A stretch of 64,000 bases of DNA from Cloacibacterium sp. TD35 (GCF_028864635.1 NZ_CP104850.1:1866001-1930000); one strand, 5' to 3'; positions 44,948-53,535 are shown, counted from the stretch's first letter. The notes: generated by a model not told the origin, from the letters alone. Made by a program: numbers and translations.

Positions 44948-45277
44948 ATGTCTTTAAGAAACAAAGTGACGCTTATTGGTCACACCGGAAAAGAAGTAGA
45001 AATCGTAAATTTCGAAAAAGGAAAAATCGCTAAAGTAACTTTGGCAACCAATGATTTTTATACCAACGCTCAAGGAGAAAAAGTAGAAGAAACGCAGTGG
45101 CATAATCTCGTAGCCAGCGGAAAACTCGCAGATATTATGGAGAAATACGTGCAAAAAGGAAAAGAAATTGCCATCGAAGGAAAACTTATCTACAGAACGT
45201 ATGATGACAAAGACGGACAAAAACGCTACATCACCGAAATTAGAGTAGAAGAACTTTTGCTTCTAGGAACAAAATAA
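44948..45277 (+). CDS. ssb: Short single-stranded DNA-binding protein
   Basis: 109 residues. The complete OB fold is visible ('NKVTLIGHTGKEVEIVNFEKGKIAKVTLATND', 'WHNLVASGKLADIMEKYVQKGKEIAIEGKLIYRTYDDKDGQKRYITEIRVEELLLL'), but the protein ends three residues later. The glycine-rich linker and acidic tip that recruit repair partners in replicative SSB are absent, so this is probably an accessory SSB. It is followed by an AAGGAGAA-type sequence and a terminator. Confidence 0.88.
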   Translation: MSLRNKVTLIGHTGKEVEIVNFEKGKIAKVTLATNDFYTNAQGEKVEETQWHNLVASGKLADIMEKYVQKGKEIAIEGKLIYRTYDDKDGQKRYITEIRVEELLLLGTK

Positions 45278-45301
45278 AGGAGAACTCACAAATGAAATTA
45301 T

Positions 45302-45332
45302 AGCCTTGTCATTTTTTAGCAAGGCTTTTTTT
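45302..45332 (+). terminator. Rho-independent terminator after ssb
   Basis: Stem AGCCTTG / CAAGGCT with an 11-base loop and a run of seven T. Confidence 0.88.
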
Positions 45333-45502
45333 AAAATCGAAGATTTTCCATTTGACCTGATTTTCGAAGGCGTATAAAAATTAAATTTAAAATTCGTTAA
45401 AAAATTCCTGCTGTTTGAACCCATTAGAATGATGAGTGAGTTTCAGGGATTTTAGAATTTTGAATTTAATTTTAGCCGAAGAAAGTGAAGTCTTTATTTT
45501 TG

Positions 45503-45526
45503 GTTCTTTTTATCAAGAAAAAGAAC
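45503..45526. repeat. Inverted repeat (hairpin)
   Basis: GTTCTTTTT / AAAAAGAAC with loop ATCAAG. Not followed by a clear T tract; role unknown. Confidence 0.5.
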
Positions 45527-45584
45527 ATTGGTTTAAATTTTTATTATGTTTTTATATATTTAAAACAATAGAAATAATTTTCAC

Positions 45585-45592
45585 TATTTTTG
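45585..45592 (+). promoter_or_regulatory. Bacteroidota -7 promoter box (TATTTTTG)
   Basis: TAnnTTTG match ending four bases before the GNAT ATG. Confidence 0.5.
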
Positions 45593-45596
45593 AAAT

Positions 45597-46082
45597 ATGA
45601 AAATCAATATCAGACCTATTCAATCATCAGACAACGCTATTTTAGCTAAAATTATCAGAAGTTGTTTCCATGATTTCGAAGTAAAATGTACCGCAGGAAC
45701 CGTTTATACAGACCCTACGACAGATGATTTATATTCGCTTTTTCAAACACCTAAATCTCAACTTTGGGTAGCAGAAGCAGATGATAAAATCGTAGGCTGT
45801 TGCGGAGTTTTCCCCACCGAAAATCTACCAGAAGGTTGTACAGAACTCGTAAAATTCTATATTTCTAATGAGGGAAGAGGAAAAGGAATTGGCAGATTAC
45901 TGTTAGAAAAAACCATAGAAACCGCTCAGGAATTAGGATATTCGCAGATATATTTAGAAAGCATTCCAGAATTTTCTACCGCTGTTTCTATTTATGAAAA
46001 ACAAGGTTTTCATTACTTGAATCAACCTCTGGGAAATACAGGCCATGATGGTTGTAATCTTTGGATGCTAAAAGAAATGTAG
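45597..46082 (+). CDS. GNAT family N-acetyltransferase
   Basis: 161 residues. Standard GNAT layout with the acetyl-CoA motif A '[31 protein letters not shown]' (about residues 85-115) and motif B '[13 protein letters not shown]' near the C-terminus. '[18 protein letters not shown]' is also seen in related flavobacterial proteins. Acceptor unknown. Confidence 0.88.
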   Translation: MKINIRPIQSSDNAILAKIIRSCFHDFEVKCTAGTVYTDPTTDDLYSLFQTPKSQLWVAEADDKIVGCCGVFPTENLPEGCTELVKFYISNEGRGKGIGRLLLEKTIETAQELGYSQIYLESIPEFSTAVSIYEKQGFHYLNQPLGNTGHDGCNLWMLKEM

Positions 46083-46117
46083 AAATTACATCATTAGCTT
46101 AATTTCTTTAATTTCAC

Positions 46118-46125
46118 TACTTTTG
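46118..46125 (+). promoter_or_regulatory. Bacteroidota -7 promoter box (TACTTTTG)
   Basis: TAnnTTTG match 48 bases before the chosen hisS ATG. It lies at the upstream end of the longer open frame, supporting the internal ATG as the true start. Confidence 0.55.
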
Positions 46126-46173
46126 CAAAGATTTTTACATCATTATCACATTTTCAAATTATCGAATTATCAA

Positions 46174-47517
46174 ATGAAGCCAAGTTTAGCGAAAGGAACC
46201 AGAGATTTTACAGCGCAGGAAGTTTATCGCAGAAAATACATTATCAATACTTTACAGAAGAATTTTGAATTGTTTGGATTCCAACCTTTGGAAACGCCAA
46301 GTTTTGAAAATTTATCAACTTTGACAGGTAAATACGGAGAAGAAGGAGACCGATTGATCTTTAAAATTCTAAATTCTGGAGATTACGCTGCCAAAACAAA
46401 AGAGGAAGATTGGAATGCTAAAAATTCTCAAAAACTAATCGCTCAGATTTCAGAGAAAGCTTTAAGATATGATTTAACCGTTCCTTTTGCACGTTTTGTT
46501 GCCATGAATCAAGGAACGCTTACTTTTCCTTTTAAACGTTATCAGATTCAACCTGTTTGGAGAGCAGACAGACCTCAAAAAGGACGTTTCAGAGAGTTTT
46601 ATCAGTGCGATGCAGATGTGGTAGGAAGCGAAAGCCTTTGGCAAGAAGTAGAATTGGTTCAGCTGTATTTGAAATCTTTCAAAGAATTACAAATTCCTGT
46701 AAAAATCCATATCAACAACCGTAAAATCCTTTCTGGATTAGCTGAATTTACCAATATTTCTGAGCAGTTGATTGATTTTACCGTGGCGCTTGATAAATTA
46801 GACAAAATCGGTAAAGAAGGCGTAGTAAAAGAACTTCAAGAAAAAAATATAGCTGATGAGGCGATAGAAAAACTATCTTTCCTTTTCGAAAATAAACCTC
46901 AAAGCGAAGTTTTAGAAATTCTTAAAACCAATTTCGCCAATGTAGAAATCGGGAAAAGTGGAGTAGAAGAACTAGAATTTGTTTTAGATAATTGTAAGAA
47001 TCTAGGCATAGAAGATGAGTTGGTGTTCAACATCACTCTGGCGCGTGGTTTAGATTATTACACAGGTGCTATTTTCGAGGTGAAAGCACAAGGTGTAGAA
47101 ATGGGTTCCATTGGTGGCGGTGGTAGATATAACAACCTTACCGAAGTTTTCGGGGTAAAAAATATTCCGGGGATTGGGATTTCTTTCGGGTTAGATAGAA
47201 TTTATCTGGTGATAGAAGAACTGAATCTTTTCCCACAAAACTCTGAAAGAAAAATAGAATATCTTTTTGCCAATTACGGAGAAAAAGAAGCTGCAGAAGC
47301 CATGAAGGTTTTAGCCAAACTTCGTGAAAAAGGAATAGCCGCAGAAATCTATCCTGAAAGTGCTAAACTGAAAAAGCAATTTACCTACGCCGAAAAGAAA
47401 GGCATAGAAAATCTCATTTTCCTTGGCGAACAAGAAATTGCAGAAGGTAATATTACCATAAAGAATCTGACTTCTGGTGAACAGAAAACAATGAAAACAG
47501 AAGAATTTTTATCATAA
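46174..47517 (+). CDS. hisS: Histidyl-tRNA synthetase
   Basis: 447 residues from the ATG at 46174, where the family's usual N-terminus '[11 protein letters not shown]' begins; a 17-residue upstream extension would start inside the promoter box. Class II motifs are visible: motif 2 '[19 protein letters not shown]' and the His-specific '[13 protein letters not shown]' and 'GGGRYNNL', then an anticodon-binding C-terminal domain. Charges tRNA-His. Confidence 0.95.
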   Translation: MKPSLAKGTRDFTAQEVYRRKYIINTLQKNFELFGFQPLETPSFENLSTLTGKYGEEGDRLIFKILNSGDYAAKTKEEDWNAKNSQKLIAQISEKALRYDLTVPFARFVAMNQGTLTFPFKRYQIQPVWRADRPQKGRFREFYQCDADVVGSESLWQEVELVQLYLKSFKELQIPVKIHINNRKILSGLAEFTNISEQLIDFTVALDKLDKIGKEGVVKELQEKNIADEAIEKLSFLFENKPQSEVLEILKTNFANVEIGKSGVEELEFVLDNCKNLGIEDELVFNITLARGLDYYTGAIFEVKAQGVEMGSIGGGGRYNNLTEVFGVKNIPGIGISFGLDRIYLVIEELNLFPQNSERKIEYLFANYGEKEAAEAMKVLAKLREKGIAAEIYPESAKLKKQFTYAEKKGIENLIFLGEQEIAEGNITIKNLTSGEQKTMKTEEFLS

Positions 47518-47520
47518 AAA

Positions 47521-47546
47521 AAGCCATCTTTACGATGGCTTTTTTG
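47521..47546. terminator. Bidirectional terminator between hisS and the YtxH-like gene
   Basis: Perfect stem AAGCCATC / GATGGCTT with a 5-base loop, T run after and A run before. Confidence 0.9.
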
Positions 47547-47547
47547 T

Positions 47548-47859
47548 TTATGCTTTTTGTATGTTTTCTATTTTTTCTTCGATCATCTCTTTTACTTCAT
47601 CTACTTTAGCTTCTGCTTTATCTTTCAAATCGCTTATTTTTTCTTCAGCCTTGTCCTTTAAGTCCTCTGCTTTGTCTTTTAAATCTTCAGCTTTAGATTT
47701 TAGCTCATTACCATATTTGGTAAGGTTATCTTTGGCGTTATGCAATAGGTCATTTACTTTTTGTTTTTCTTCAGGAGTTGCTTTTTTATATCTCCAAAAA
47801 GCAAGTGCTCCAAGACTACTAATGCCTAAAAGGGTTAATAGTTTAGTTTTTGTTTTCAT
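47548..47859 (-). CDS. YtxH-like single-pass protein with amphipathic heptad-like repeats
   Basis: 103 residues. One N-terminal membrane helix (about 6-22) is followed by a highly charged helix with near-tandem repeats of 'AEDLKDK' (residues about 57-95) rich in Lys, Glu, Asp and Ala. This resembles YtxH and LEA/apolipoprotein-like stress proteins. Probably a membrane-anchored stress or envelope protein; no enzyme motif. Confidence 0.75.
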   Translation of the reverse strand: MKTKTKLLTLLGISSLGALAFWRYKKATPEEKQKVNDLLHNAKDNLTKYGNELKSKAEDLKDKAEDLKDKAEEKISDLKDKAEAKVDEVKEMIEEKIENIQKA

Positions 47860-47975
47860 AATTTTGGTATTTAGTGATGTGTATAAATAGTTGTTTCAAA
47901 ATCAAAATTACTTGATTATCAATGATTAAAGTTACAAAATATAATTAAAACATTACAGGATTTCTACATTTAATT

Positions 47976-47983
47976 TATCTTTG
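47976..47983 (+). promoter_or_regulatory. Bacteroidota -7 promoter box (TATCTTTG)
   Basis: TAnnTTTG match 15 bases before the methyltransferase ATG at 47999. A TTG start proposed at 47981 would lie within the box. Confidence 0.55.
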
Positions 47984-47998
47984 AATAAATTAAAAACA

Positions 47999-48797
47999 AT
48001 GGATTATATCAATATCAATAAAAATTCTTGGAACGCCAAAGTAGATTATCACTTAAAATCTGATTTCTATTTCGTAGAAGAATTTATTGCAGGAAGAACA
48101 TCTCTTAATGAGCCAGAATTAGAACTTCTAGGAGATATTCAAGGAAAGAAAATTCTGCATTTACAATGTCATTTTGGTCAAGATTCTATTTCTTTGGCGA
48201 GAATGGGAGCAGAAGTTACTGCAGTAGATTTATCTGATAAAGCCATCCAGGAAGCTAGAAAACTTGCCGAAAAATGTGGAGTAGAAGTCAATTTTATTGA
48301 ATCTAATGTGTATGATTTACCAAATGTTTTAGATGATAAATTTGATATGGTTTTCACCAGTTATGGTGTAATAGGTTGGTTGCCAGATTTAGAAAAATGG
48401 GCAAAAGTGATTCAGCACTTTCTTAAGCCCAATGGCGAATTCATCATGGTAGAGTTTCACCCTGTAGTTTGGATGTTTGATGATGATTTTACCAAAATAG
48501 CATATGATTACCAATCTACAGAACCTATTGTAGAAACCTACGAAGGAACCTATGCAGATAGAGAAGCTAATATTTCCCAAGAATACGTCATGTGGAATCA
48601 TGCACTTTCAGAAGTACTTCAAAGTGTAATTAATCAGAATTTAGAAATTAAACACTTTCTAGAGTATGATTGGTCCGTATGCATGTTTTAAACATACCAT
48701 AGAAGTAGAGAAAGGGAAATATAGAATCCAGATATTTGAGAAAAAAGTACCTTTAGTATTTTCTATAAAGGCGGTAAATAAAGAATTTTCAACTTAA
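47999..48797 (+). pseudogene. Class I SAM-dependent methyltransferase, frameshifted near the 3' end
   Basis: The first 224 codons encode a methyltransferase with SAM motif I 'ILHLQCHFGQDSISLARMGAEVTAVDLS'. The frame then runs to a stop at 48691 ('YDWSVCMF'). A shift of +1 at about 48675 restores 41 further codons to 48797 that read 'PYACFKHTIEVEKGKYRIQIFEKKVPLVFSIKA', which is the normal end of this family. This could be a real inactivating indel, a recent one given the good conservation of the tail, or a sequencing error at 'GGTCCG'. Confidence 0.75.
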
Positions 48798-48810
48798 TCG
48801 TGAATTAGTT

Positions 48811-48839
48811 TTGATATTCACAAATATTTTCTATATTTG
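48811..48839 (+). promoter_or_regulatory. Bacteroidota promoter (TTG, 18 bases, TATATTTG)
   Basis: -33 TTG at 48811-48813 and -7 TATATTTG at 48832-48839 with an 18-base spacing, a full consensus match. A terminator follows only about 45 bases downstream. Confidence 0.7.
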
Positions 48840-48845
48840 TTCCAT

Positions 48846-48911
48846 AATCATTATGATTTGAGAAAAACCTATGAAAAAATGTACCTTTCGCATTAGCGAA
48901 AGGTTTTTTAT
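48846..48911 (+). ncRNA. Candidate short RNA or attenuated leader
   Basis: The promoter at 48811-48839 would start transcription near 48846, and a strong terminator closes at 48911, giving a transcript of about 65 bases. It could be a small RNA, or a leader/attenuator for the FadL-type gene at 49043. A short frame starting ATG at 48871 (MKKCTFRISERFF...) runs through the hairpin; whether it is translated is unknown. Confidence 0.4.
48883..48911 (+). terminator. Rho-independent terminator or attenuator upstream of the FadL-type gene
   Basis: Perfect stem ACCTTTCGC / GCGAAAGGT with an ATTA loop and six T. Confidence 0.85.
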
Positions 48912-49042
48912 GCTCATTGAAATACATAATGGTAAAATTTATACAGCAAGTGGTAGTTTTCATGAAACATGACAAATGACAGCAAGTGATTTAAAATCAA
49001 TAGGATAGCTCGTTGTAATTTTATGATACTAAAAACAACTTT

Positions 49043-50311
49043 ATGAAACGTATATCGATTACTCTTGGTATTTTATTTTCAGGAGTTATGATGGCTCAAG
49101 TGGGTCATCTCATGCAAGGAATAGGTTCTGTAAATATGAGTATGGGTGGTGCAGCTACAGGACAGCCTATAGATATCAGTGGTGCGCTACAGTGGAATCC
49201 CGCTGGTATTACAGATTTTAATGGAAATATGGTCTCTGTAAATGCTGGTTTGTTTATGTCTAATCCAGAATTGTCTTCTTCTTATGGACCAATGTCTGGC
49301 GTAACCGAAGACCAAAAAGCTAATTCTATCATGCCTGCTGTAGCAGTAACTTTTGGTAAAAATCCTCATCATAAATTTGGTATATCTGTTTTCGGTGTGA
49401 GTGGTTTTGGAGTAGAATATCCAGAAAGCACTACTAATCCTATCCTTATGTCTCAGCAATATGGCGGTTTTGGAAAGGTAGAATCTAATTATATGTTGAT
49501 GCAAGTAGGCTTTGCTTATGCCTATAAATTCAATGAAAATTTCTCTATGGCGATACAGCCTAATGTGAATTATTCTGCTCTCAAAATTCACCCTAATCCA
49601 TTGGCTACGCCAAGTATGACGGCGGGGTATCCTAACTCTAACAATGCTTCTGCAATAGGTTTCGGAGCACAAGTGGGGATGTATTACAAAACCAACAATG
49701 GTTTTAAACTAGGCCTTTCTTATAAATCACCTGTTTACTTTAATGAATTTAAATTTGAAAATACTTATCTGGATAATTCTAAAGGAGAAAATAAATTTAC
49801 CATGAATTTCCCTGCAATTTATTCAGTGGGTGCGGGTTACTCTAATGCTTTATTAGACTTGGCTTTGGATTACAGATATGTAGATTATGCAAACACCAGT
49901 GGTTTCTTGGCAAACGGCTGGAATTATGATGGCTCTGTTAAAGGTTTTGGCTGGGAAAGTATTGATGTGATTTCTGCGGGTGTACAAATCAAAGCCATCG
50001 AAAAAATGCCAATTAGACTAGGATACACTTACAGTTCTAATCCTATTAACCCAGAATTGACGATGTTCTCTGTTCCTGCTTCTGCTATTATTAGAGATGC
50101 TTACGAAATAGGAATAGGGTATAAACTGAATGACAAAGTAACCATCAATGCAAATTACCATTACGGAGCTAGCGATGGCAAAACATCTGGTTCATTGCTT
50201 AATCCTATGATGGCTTCACCAGATAATCCTTATGGCGCAATCCCAGGAAGTACTGTAGCTTATGAAATGACTACATCTATGGCTCAAATAGGAGTAGATT
50301 TCAAATTCTAA
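49043..50311 (+). CDS. FadL/OMPP1 family outer-membrane transport protein
   Basis: 422 residues. Signal peptide (1-18, 'GVMMAQVGH'), then the FadL start 'GHLMQGIGSVNMSMGGAATGQPIDISGALQWNPAGITDF', which forms the hatch with the conserved NPA motif, and a 14-strand barrel ending 'AQIGVDFKF'. It imports hydrophobic compounds such as long-chain fatty acids across the outer membrane. It is preceded by a promoter-terminator pair that could regulate it. Confidence 0.9.
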   Translation: MKRISITLGILFSGVMMAQVGHLMQGIGSVNMSMGGAATGQPIDISGALQWNPAGITDFNGNMVSVNAGLFMSNPELSSSYGPMSGVTEDQKANSIMPAVAVTFGKNPHHKFGISVFGVSGFGVEYPESTTNPILMSQQYGGFGKVESNYMLMQVGFAYAYKFNENFSMAIQPNVNYSALKIHPNPLATPSMTAGYPNSNNASAIGFGAQVGMYYKTNNGFKLGLSYKSPVYFNEFKFENTYLDNSKGENKFTMNFPAIYSVGAGYSNALLDLALDYRYVDYANTSGFLANGWNYDGSVKGFGWESIDVISAGVQIKAIEKMPIRLGYTYSSNPINPELTMFSVPASAIIRDAYEIGIGYKLNDKVTINANYHYGASDGKTSGSLLNPMMASPDNPYGAIPGSTVAYEMTTSMAQIGVDFKF

Positions 50312-50327
50312 TAGATGAATGATGTGA

Positions 50328-50361
50328 AAACGCTTTACTTTACAAGTGAAGCGTTTTTGTT
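50328..50361 (+). terminator. Rho-independent terminator after the FadL-type gene
   Basis: 13-bp stem AAACGCTTTACTT / AAGTGAAGCGTTT (one G-T pair), loop TAC, then T5. Confidence 0.88.
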
Positions 50362-50431
50362 ATTTTTATCCAAATAATGGTAGTTTTTATAAATAAAGTG
50401 CATTTATTTTTTTTACAATGCAGAATTATTT

Positions 50432-50439
50432 TAACTTTG
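50432..50439 (+). promoter_or_regulatory. Bacteroidota -7 promoter box (TAACTTTG)
   Basis: TAnnTTTG match in the gap after the FadL terminator, upstream of a short candidate transcript; the -33 position is only T-rich. Confidence 0.5.
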
Positions 50440-50445
50440 TACTCA

Positions 50446-50512
50446 GAAAAAGGAGAAAACACAAATGATTAAAAAGAAACGCCTCTCAAAGTATTTTGAG
50501 AGGCGTTTCTTA
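50446..50512 (+). ncRNA. Candidate short RNA with SD-like AAGGAGAA
   Basis: Between the -7 box (50432-50439) and a very strong terminator lies a stretch of about 65 bases with AAAAAGGAGAAAACACAAATG. A Shine-Dalgarno-like AAGGAG is unusual in this lineage. An almost identical motif follows ssb. It could be a small RNA or a short ORF (ATG at 50465, 17 codons or so). Confidence 0.4.
50477..50512. terminator. Bidirectional terminator between the short transcript and pruA
   Basis: 14-bp perfect stem AAACGCCTCTCAAA / TTTGAGAGGCGTTT with loop GTAT, T-rich on both outward sides. Confidence 0.9.
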
Positions 50513-50532
50513 TTTATTAATTTCAAATGATC

Positions 50533-52158
50533 TTACCCTAAGAATGGATACTTATAATCGGTAGGAGATAAGAAATTTTCTTTGATACTTCTTGCAGAAA
50601 CCCAACGAAGAAGATTCATTTTAGAACCTGCTTTGTCATTAGTTCCAGAAGCTCTAGCACCACCAAAAGGTTGTTGACCTACTACAGCACCAGTCGGTTT
50701 ATCATTAATATAGAAATTTCCTGCTGCATTTTCTAGGGCTTTAGTAGCCTCGTTAATTGCATATCTGTCTTGTGCAAATACAGCACCTGTTAAGGCATAA
50801 GGTGAAGTTTCATCTACTAATTTTAGGGTAGCTTTCCAATCTTGATCTTCATATACATAAATCGTAAGAATAGGGCCAAAGATTTCTTCTTCCATACTCT
50901 CGTAGTGAGGATTTTTGGCTTGAATAACGGTAGGCTGTACAAACCAACCTTTGCTGTCATCACAACCACCACCGAAGATTACTTCTGCATCATTGGCATT
51001 TTGAGCTCTTTCGATGTAGCCTTTGCATTTTTCAAATGAAGCTTTATCAATTACAGCATTTACGAAATTAGAAGGATCTTCTGGAGTTCCCATTTTAATT
51101 TCTGCCAATTGTTCTCCCATTATTCTTTTTACTTCTCCCCAAAGTGATTGCGGAACGTAAGCTCTAGAAGCAGCAGAACATTTTTGACCTTGATATTCGA
51201 AAGCACCTCTTACCAAAGCAGTAGCAACTTGACTAGGAACAGCAGAAGGATGGGCTACTACGAAATCTTTACCTCCAGTTTCACCTACAATTCTAGGGTA
51301 AGTTTTATATTTATGAATATTTTCGCCGATTTGTCTCCATAACGATTGGAAAACTTCTGTAGAACCTGTAAAATGGATTCCAGAGAAATCTGGGTGTTCT
51401 AGGATTTGTTTAGAAGTTTCTGCACCACCAGAGAAAACCATGTTGATAACACCTGCTGGTAAACCTGCTTCTATCAATACATCCATAATGACTTTAGCTG
51501 AATAAATCTGTGTAGCAGATGGTTTCCAAACCACTACATTTCCCATCATCGCCATAGAAGTAGGCAAGTTAAGAGAAATTGCGGTAAAGTTAAACGGCGT
51601 AATGGCATACGTAAAACCTTCTAATGGTCTATATTCTGCTCTGTTCCAGATTCCTGCATCAGAAACGGGTTGTTCAGAATACAATTCCGTCATAAATTGT
51701 ACGTTAAAACGTAAGAAATCTATCGCTTCACAAGCTGAATCTATTTCTGCCTGCATTGCATTTTTACTTTGACCAATCATCGTAGCAGCGTTGATTTTAT
51801 CTCTGTAAGGACCAGCCAATAAATCAGCAGCTTTTAAGAAAATAGAAGCTCTTTGCTCCCATGGTAAATTAGCCCATTCTGCTCTTGCTTTCAGACAAGA
51901 ATTGATGGCATCGTCTACATGTTGTTTATTTCCTTTGTGGTAATATCCTAAAGTGTGTTGATGATCTTGAGGAGAGTGTAGTGATACCTTTTCACCAGTT
52001 TTCACTTCTTTTCCGTCAATAACCATTGGGATTTCTACTTCTTCTGACCACATTTTTTGGTAAGTAGCAATCAGGGATTTAATCTCTGCAGAACCATGAG
52101 CATAGCTTCTTACAGGTTCGTTTTTAGGAGTAGGAACTTGCGAAATTGCGAATGACAT
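50533..52158 (-). CDS. pruA: L-glutamate gamma-semialdehyde dehydrogenase
   Basis: 541 residues, the length of stand-alone 1-pyrroline-5-carboxylate dehydrogenases. Oxidises glutamate semialdehyde (from proline breakdown) to glutamate with NAD. Catalytic Cys lies in 'AFEYQGQKCSAASRAYVP' and the general-base Glu in 'IVGETGGKDFVVAHP'; 'FNFTAISLNLPTSMAMMGNVVVWKPS' is the NAD-binding segment. No proline dehydrogenase gene is adjacent. Confidence 0.95.
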   Translation of the reverse strand: MSFAISQVPTPKNEPVRSYAHGSAEIKSLIATYQKMWSEEVEIPMVIDGKEVKTGEKVSLHSPQDHQHTLGYYHKGNKQHVDDAINSCLKARAEWANLPWEQRASIFLKAADLLAGPYRDKINAATMIGQSKNAMQAEIDSACEAIDFLRFNVQFMTELYSEQPVSDAGIWNRAEYRPLEGFTYAITPFNFTAISLNLPTSMAMMGNVVVWKPSATQIYSAKVIMDVLIEAGLPAGVINMVFSGGAETSKQILEHPDFSGIHFTGSTEVFQSLWRQIGENIHKYKTYPRIVGETGGKDFVVAHPSAVPSQVATALVRGAFEYQGQKCSAASRAYVPQSLWGEVKRIMGEQLAEIKMGTPEDPSNFVNAVIDKASFEKCKGYIERAQNANDAEVIFGGGCDDSKGWFVQPTVIQAKNPHYESMEEEIFGPILTIYVYEDQDWKATLKLVDETSPYALTGAVFAQDRYAINEATKALENAAGNFYINDKPTGAVVGQQPFGGARASGTNDKAGSKMNLLRWVSARSIKENFLSPTDYKYPFLG

Positions 52159-52383
52159 ATACTTTTAAATTTTAGATTTTAATTTGTTGATGAAGATGAG
52201 AAACAGTTCTTATTCATATCCTACAAAAATACAATATAAACCTTCACCCACCAAAACACTTCGGTTACATTTTATGGAACTACAAGAAAATAAGTCTGAT
52301 AGAAAAATAAAATAAAAACATTTCCCACAATTCTATAATTTTGCTTCACTAATTTAACCGAAATTTGTAGAAAAATAAAGACA

Positions 52384-52914
52384 ATGAAAATCATAAAAGG
52401 ATTTGCCATCATGGCAGTAGTAGCCACCATTTTTACTTCATGTGTAGGAATTCCAAAAGGAGTAACGGCGGTACAAAACTTTAACAAAGACAAATATCTA
52501 GGCAAATGGTATGAAATCGCCAGATTTGATTTCCGTTTCGAAAGAAATCTAGACAATACTACAGCGCAATATTCCATCAATCCAGATGGTAGCATCAAAG
52601 TACTGAACCAAGGCTACAACTATGTAAAAAAAGAATGGGATTCTGCTGAAGGAAAAGCTAAATTTGTAGGCTCTGAATCTGAAGCGAGACTCAAAGTTTC
52701 TTTCTTTGGGCCATTTTACGGCGGATATAACGTAGTAGACATTGACGAAAATTATCAAAATGCCCTTATTTACGGGAATTCTACAGAATACATGTGGATT
52801 CTATCAAGAACGAAGACCATAGACGAAGCCACCAAAAAAAGATTCATCGAAAAAGCTAAAAAAGACGGTTTCGATGTTTCAAAACTCATCTGGGTAAATC
52901 ATAACAAAGACTAA
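52384..52914 (+). CDS. Lipocalin family lipoprotein (Blc-like)
   Basis: 176 residues. Lipobox FTSC (Cys20) marks a lipoprotein. The lipocalin N-terminal motif GKWYEIARFD (40-49) is present, followed by the second motif around 'GPFYGGYNVVDIDENYQNALIYGNSTEYMWILSRTKTI'. Blc-type lipocalins bind fatty acids or lysophospholipids and act at the outer membrane under stress. Confidence 0.92.
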   Translation: MKIIKGFAIMAVVATIFTSCVGIPKGVTAVQNFNKDKYLGKWYEIARFDFRFERNLDNTTAQYSINPDGSIKVLNQGYNYVKKEWDSAEGKAKFVGSESEARLKVSFFGPFYGGYNVVDIDENYQNALIYGNSTEYMWILSRTKTIDEATKKRFIEKAKKDGFDVSKLIWVNHNKD

Positions 52915-52931
52915 AACTCATTTCAATAACA

Positions 52932-52962
52932 AAAAACTCGAGACTAGAACTCGAGTTTTTTT
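52932..52962 (+). terminator. Rho-independent terminator after the lipocalin gene
   Basis: Perfect stem AAAAACTCGAG / CTCGAGTTTTT with a 7-base loop and a T run. Confidence 0.88.
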
Positions 52963-53003
52963 AATGATATTCTTTTTCTTATATCTTTGTTTACACAAAA
53001 AAG

Positions 53004-53033
53004 AAAGGCAGGATAAGCAATTATCCTGCCTTT
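53004..53033 (-). terminator. Terminator of the small HTH gene (minus strand)
   Basis: 13-bp perfect stem AAAGGCAGGATAA / TTATCCTGCCTTT; on the minus strand it is followed by a T-rich tract. Confidence 0.85.
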
Positions 53034-53064
53034 ATCTTGCCATTGTTTTGCAAGTATTGTACTC

Positions 53065-53286
53065 TTATTTCAGAGGTTTATTGGGAGCAATAAAATCAAT
53101 AGATTTTTCAAACTCTTCTAAAGTAATCTGATGATACTGACAAAACTTAATTACAGGTAATGGTCTTTTCGGAGGAATATTATATTCCAACTTAAGTTCT
53201 AGCAAGTATTTTCTTGCTGTACGCGGTGAAACATTATGGAACACTTCTAAATGTTTCGGACTGATGAAGAGAATTTTCTTTTTCAT
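53065..53286 (-). CDS. Small protein with possible helix-turn-helix
   Basis: 73 residues from the ATG at 53286 (an upstream in-frame ATG would add 22 residues without family-like sequence). The segment 'FISPKHLEVFHNVSPRTARKYLLELKLEYNI' (about 7-37) fits a helix-turn-helix; 'VIKFCQYHQITLEEFEKSI' fits a further helix. Gene has its own strong terminator. It may be a small DNA-binding regulator. It borders the repeat-rich island. Confidence 0.55.
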   Translation of the reverse strand: MKKKILFISPKHLEVFHNVSPRTARKYLLELKLEYNIPPKRPLPVIKFCQYHQITLEEFEKSIDFIAPNKPLK

Positions 53287-53492
53287 AATTTGTTTTTTTA
53301 ATTTTGATGAATATTTGTTGTGAGTTTGAAAAATGTTTAATTCTGTATACATAGATTTTAATATTTAAATTGTTAAAAATTAATTTTAGATTGACTAGAT
53401 TTCTTACGGGATCTTTGTTTCTGTATTTTTTCATTGTACTGGTATTTTTAGGATTAAAAAATTATTGAGCTAAGGTATAGAAGGGTTTCTCT

Positions 53493-53535
53493 AAAAACTG
53501 TAACATTAAAACGAAAAGAAAAAGTCTATTTTTTC
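53493..53535. repeat. 43-base direct repeat, copy 1
   Basis: Starts AAAAACTGTAAC and ends TATTTTTTC. Differs from copy 2 (53842-53884) by one base, 349 bases apart. Confidence 0.85.

Larger units (their letters stand above)
45278..45596. other. Intergenic region between ssb and the GNAT gene
   Basis: 319 bases without a credible gene. It holds a Shine-Dalgarno-like AAAGGAGAA followed by an ATG that meets a stop after two codons (about 45276-45301), the ssb terminator (45302-45332), an AT-rich stretch with nothing recognised, a 9-bp hairpin (45503-45526) and the promoter box of the next gene. Confidence 0.6.

Noticed and set aside
49187-49672. 161-residue minus-strand frame inside the FadL-type gene
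   Set aside because: Antisense shadow of a well-supported barrel protein with low-complexity, implausible composition.
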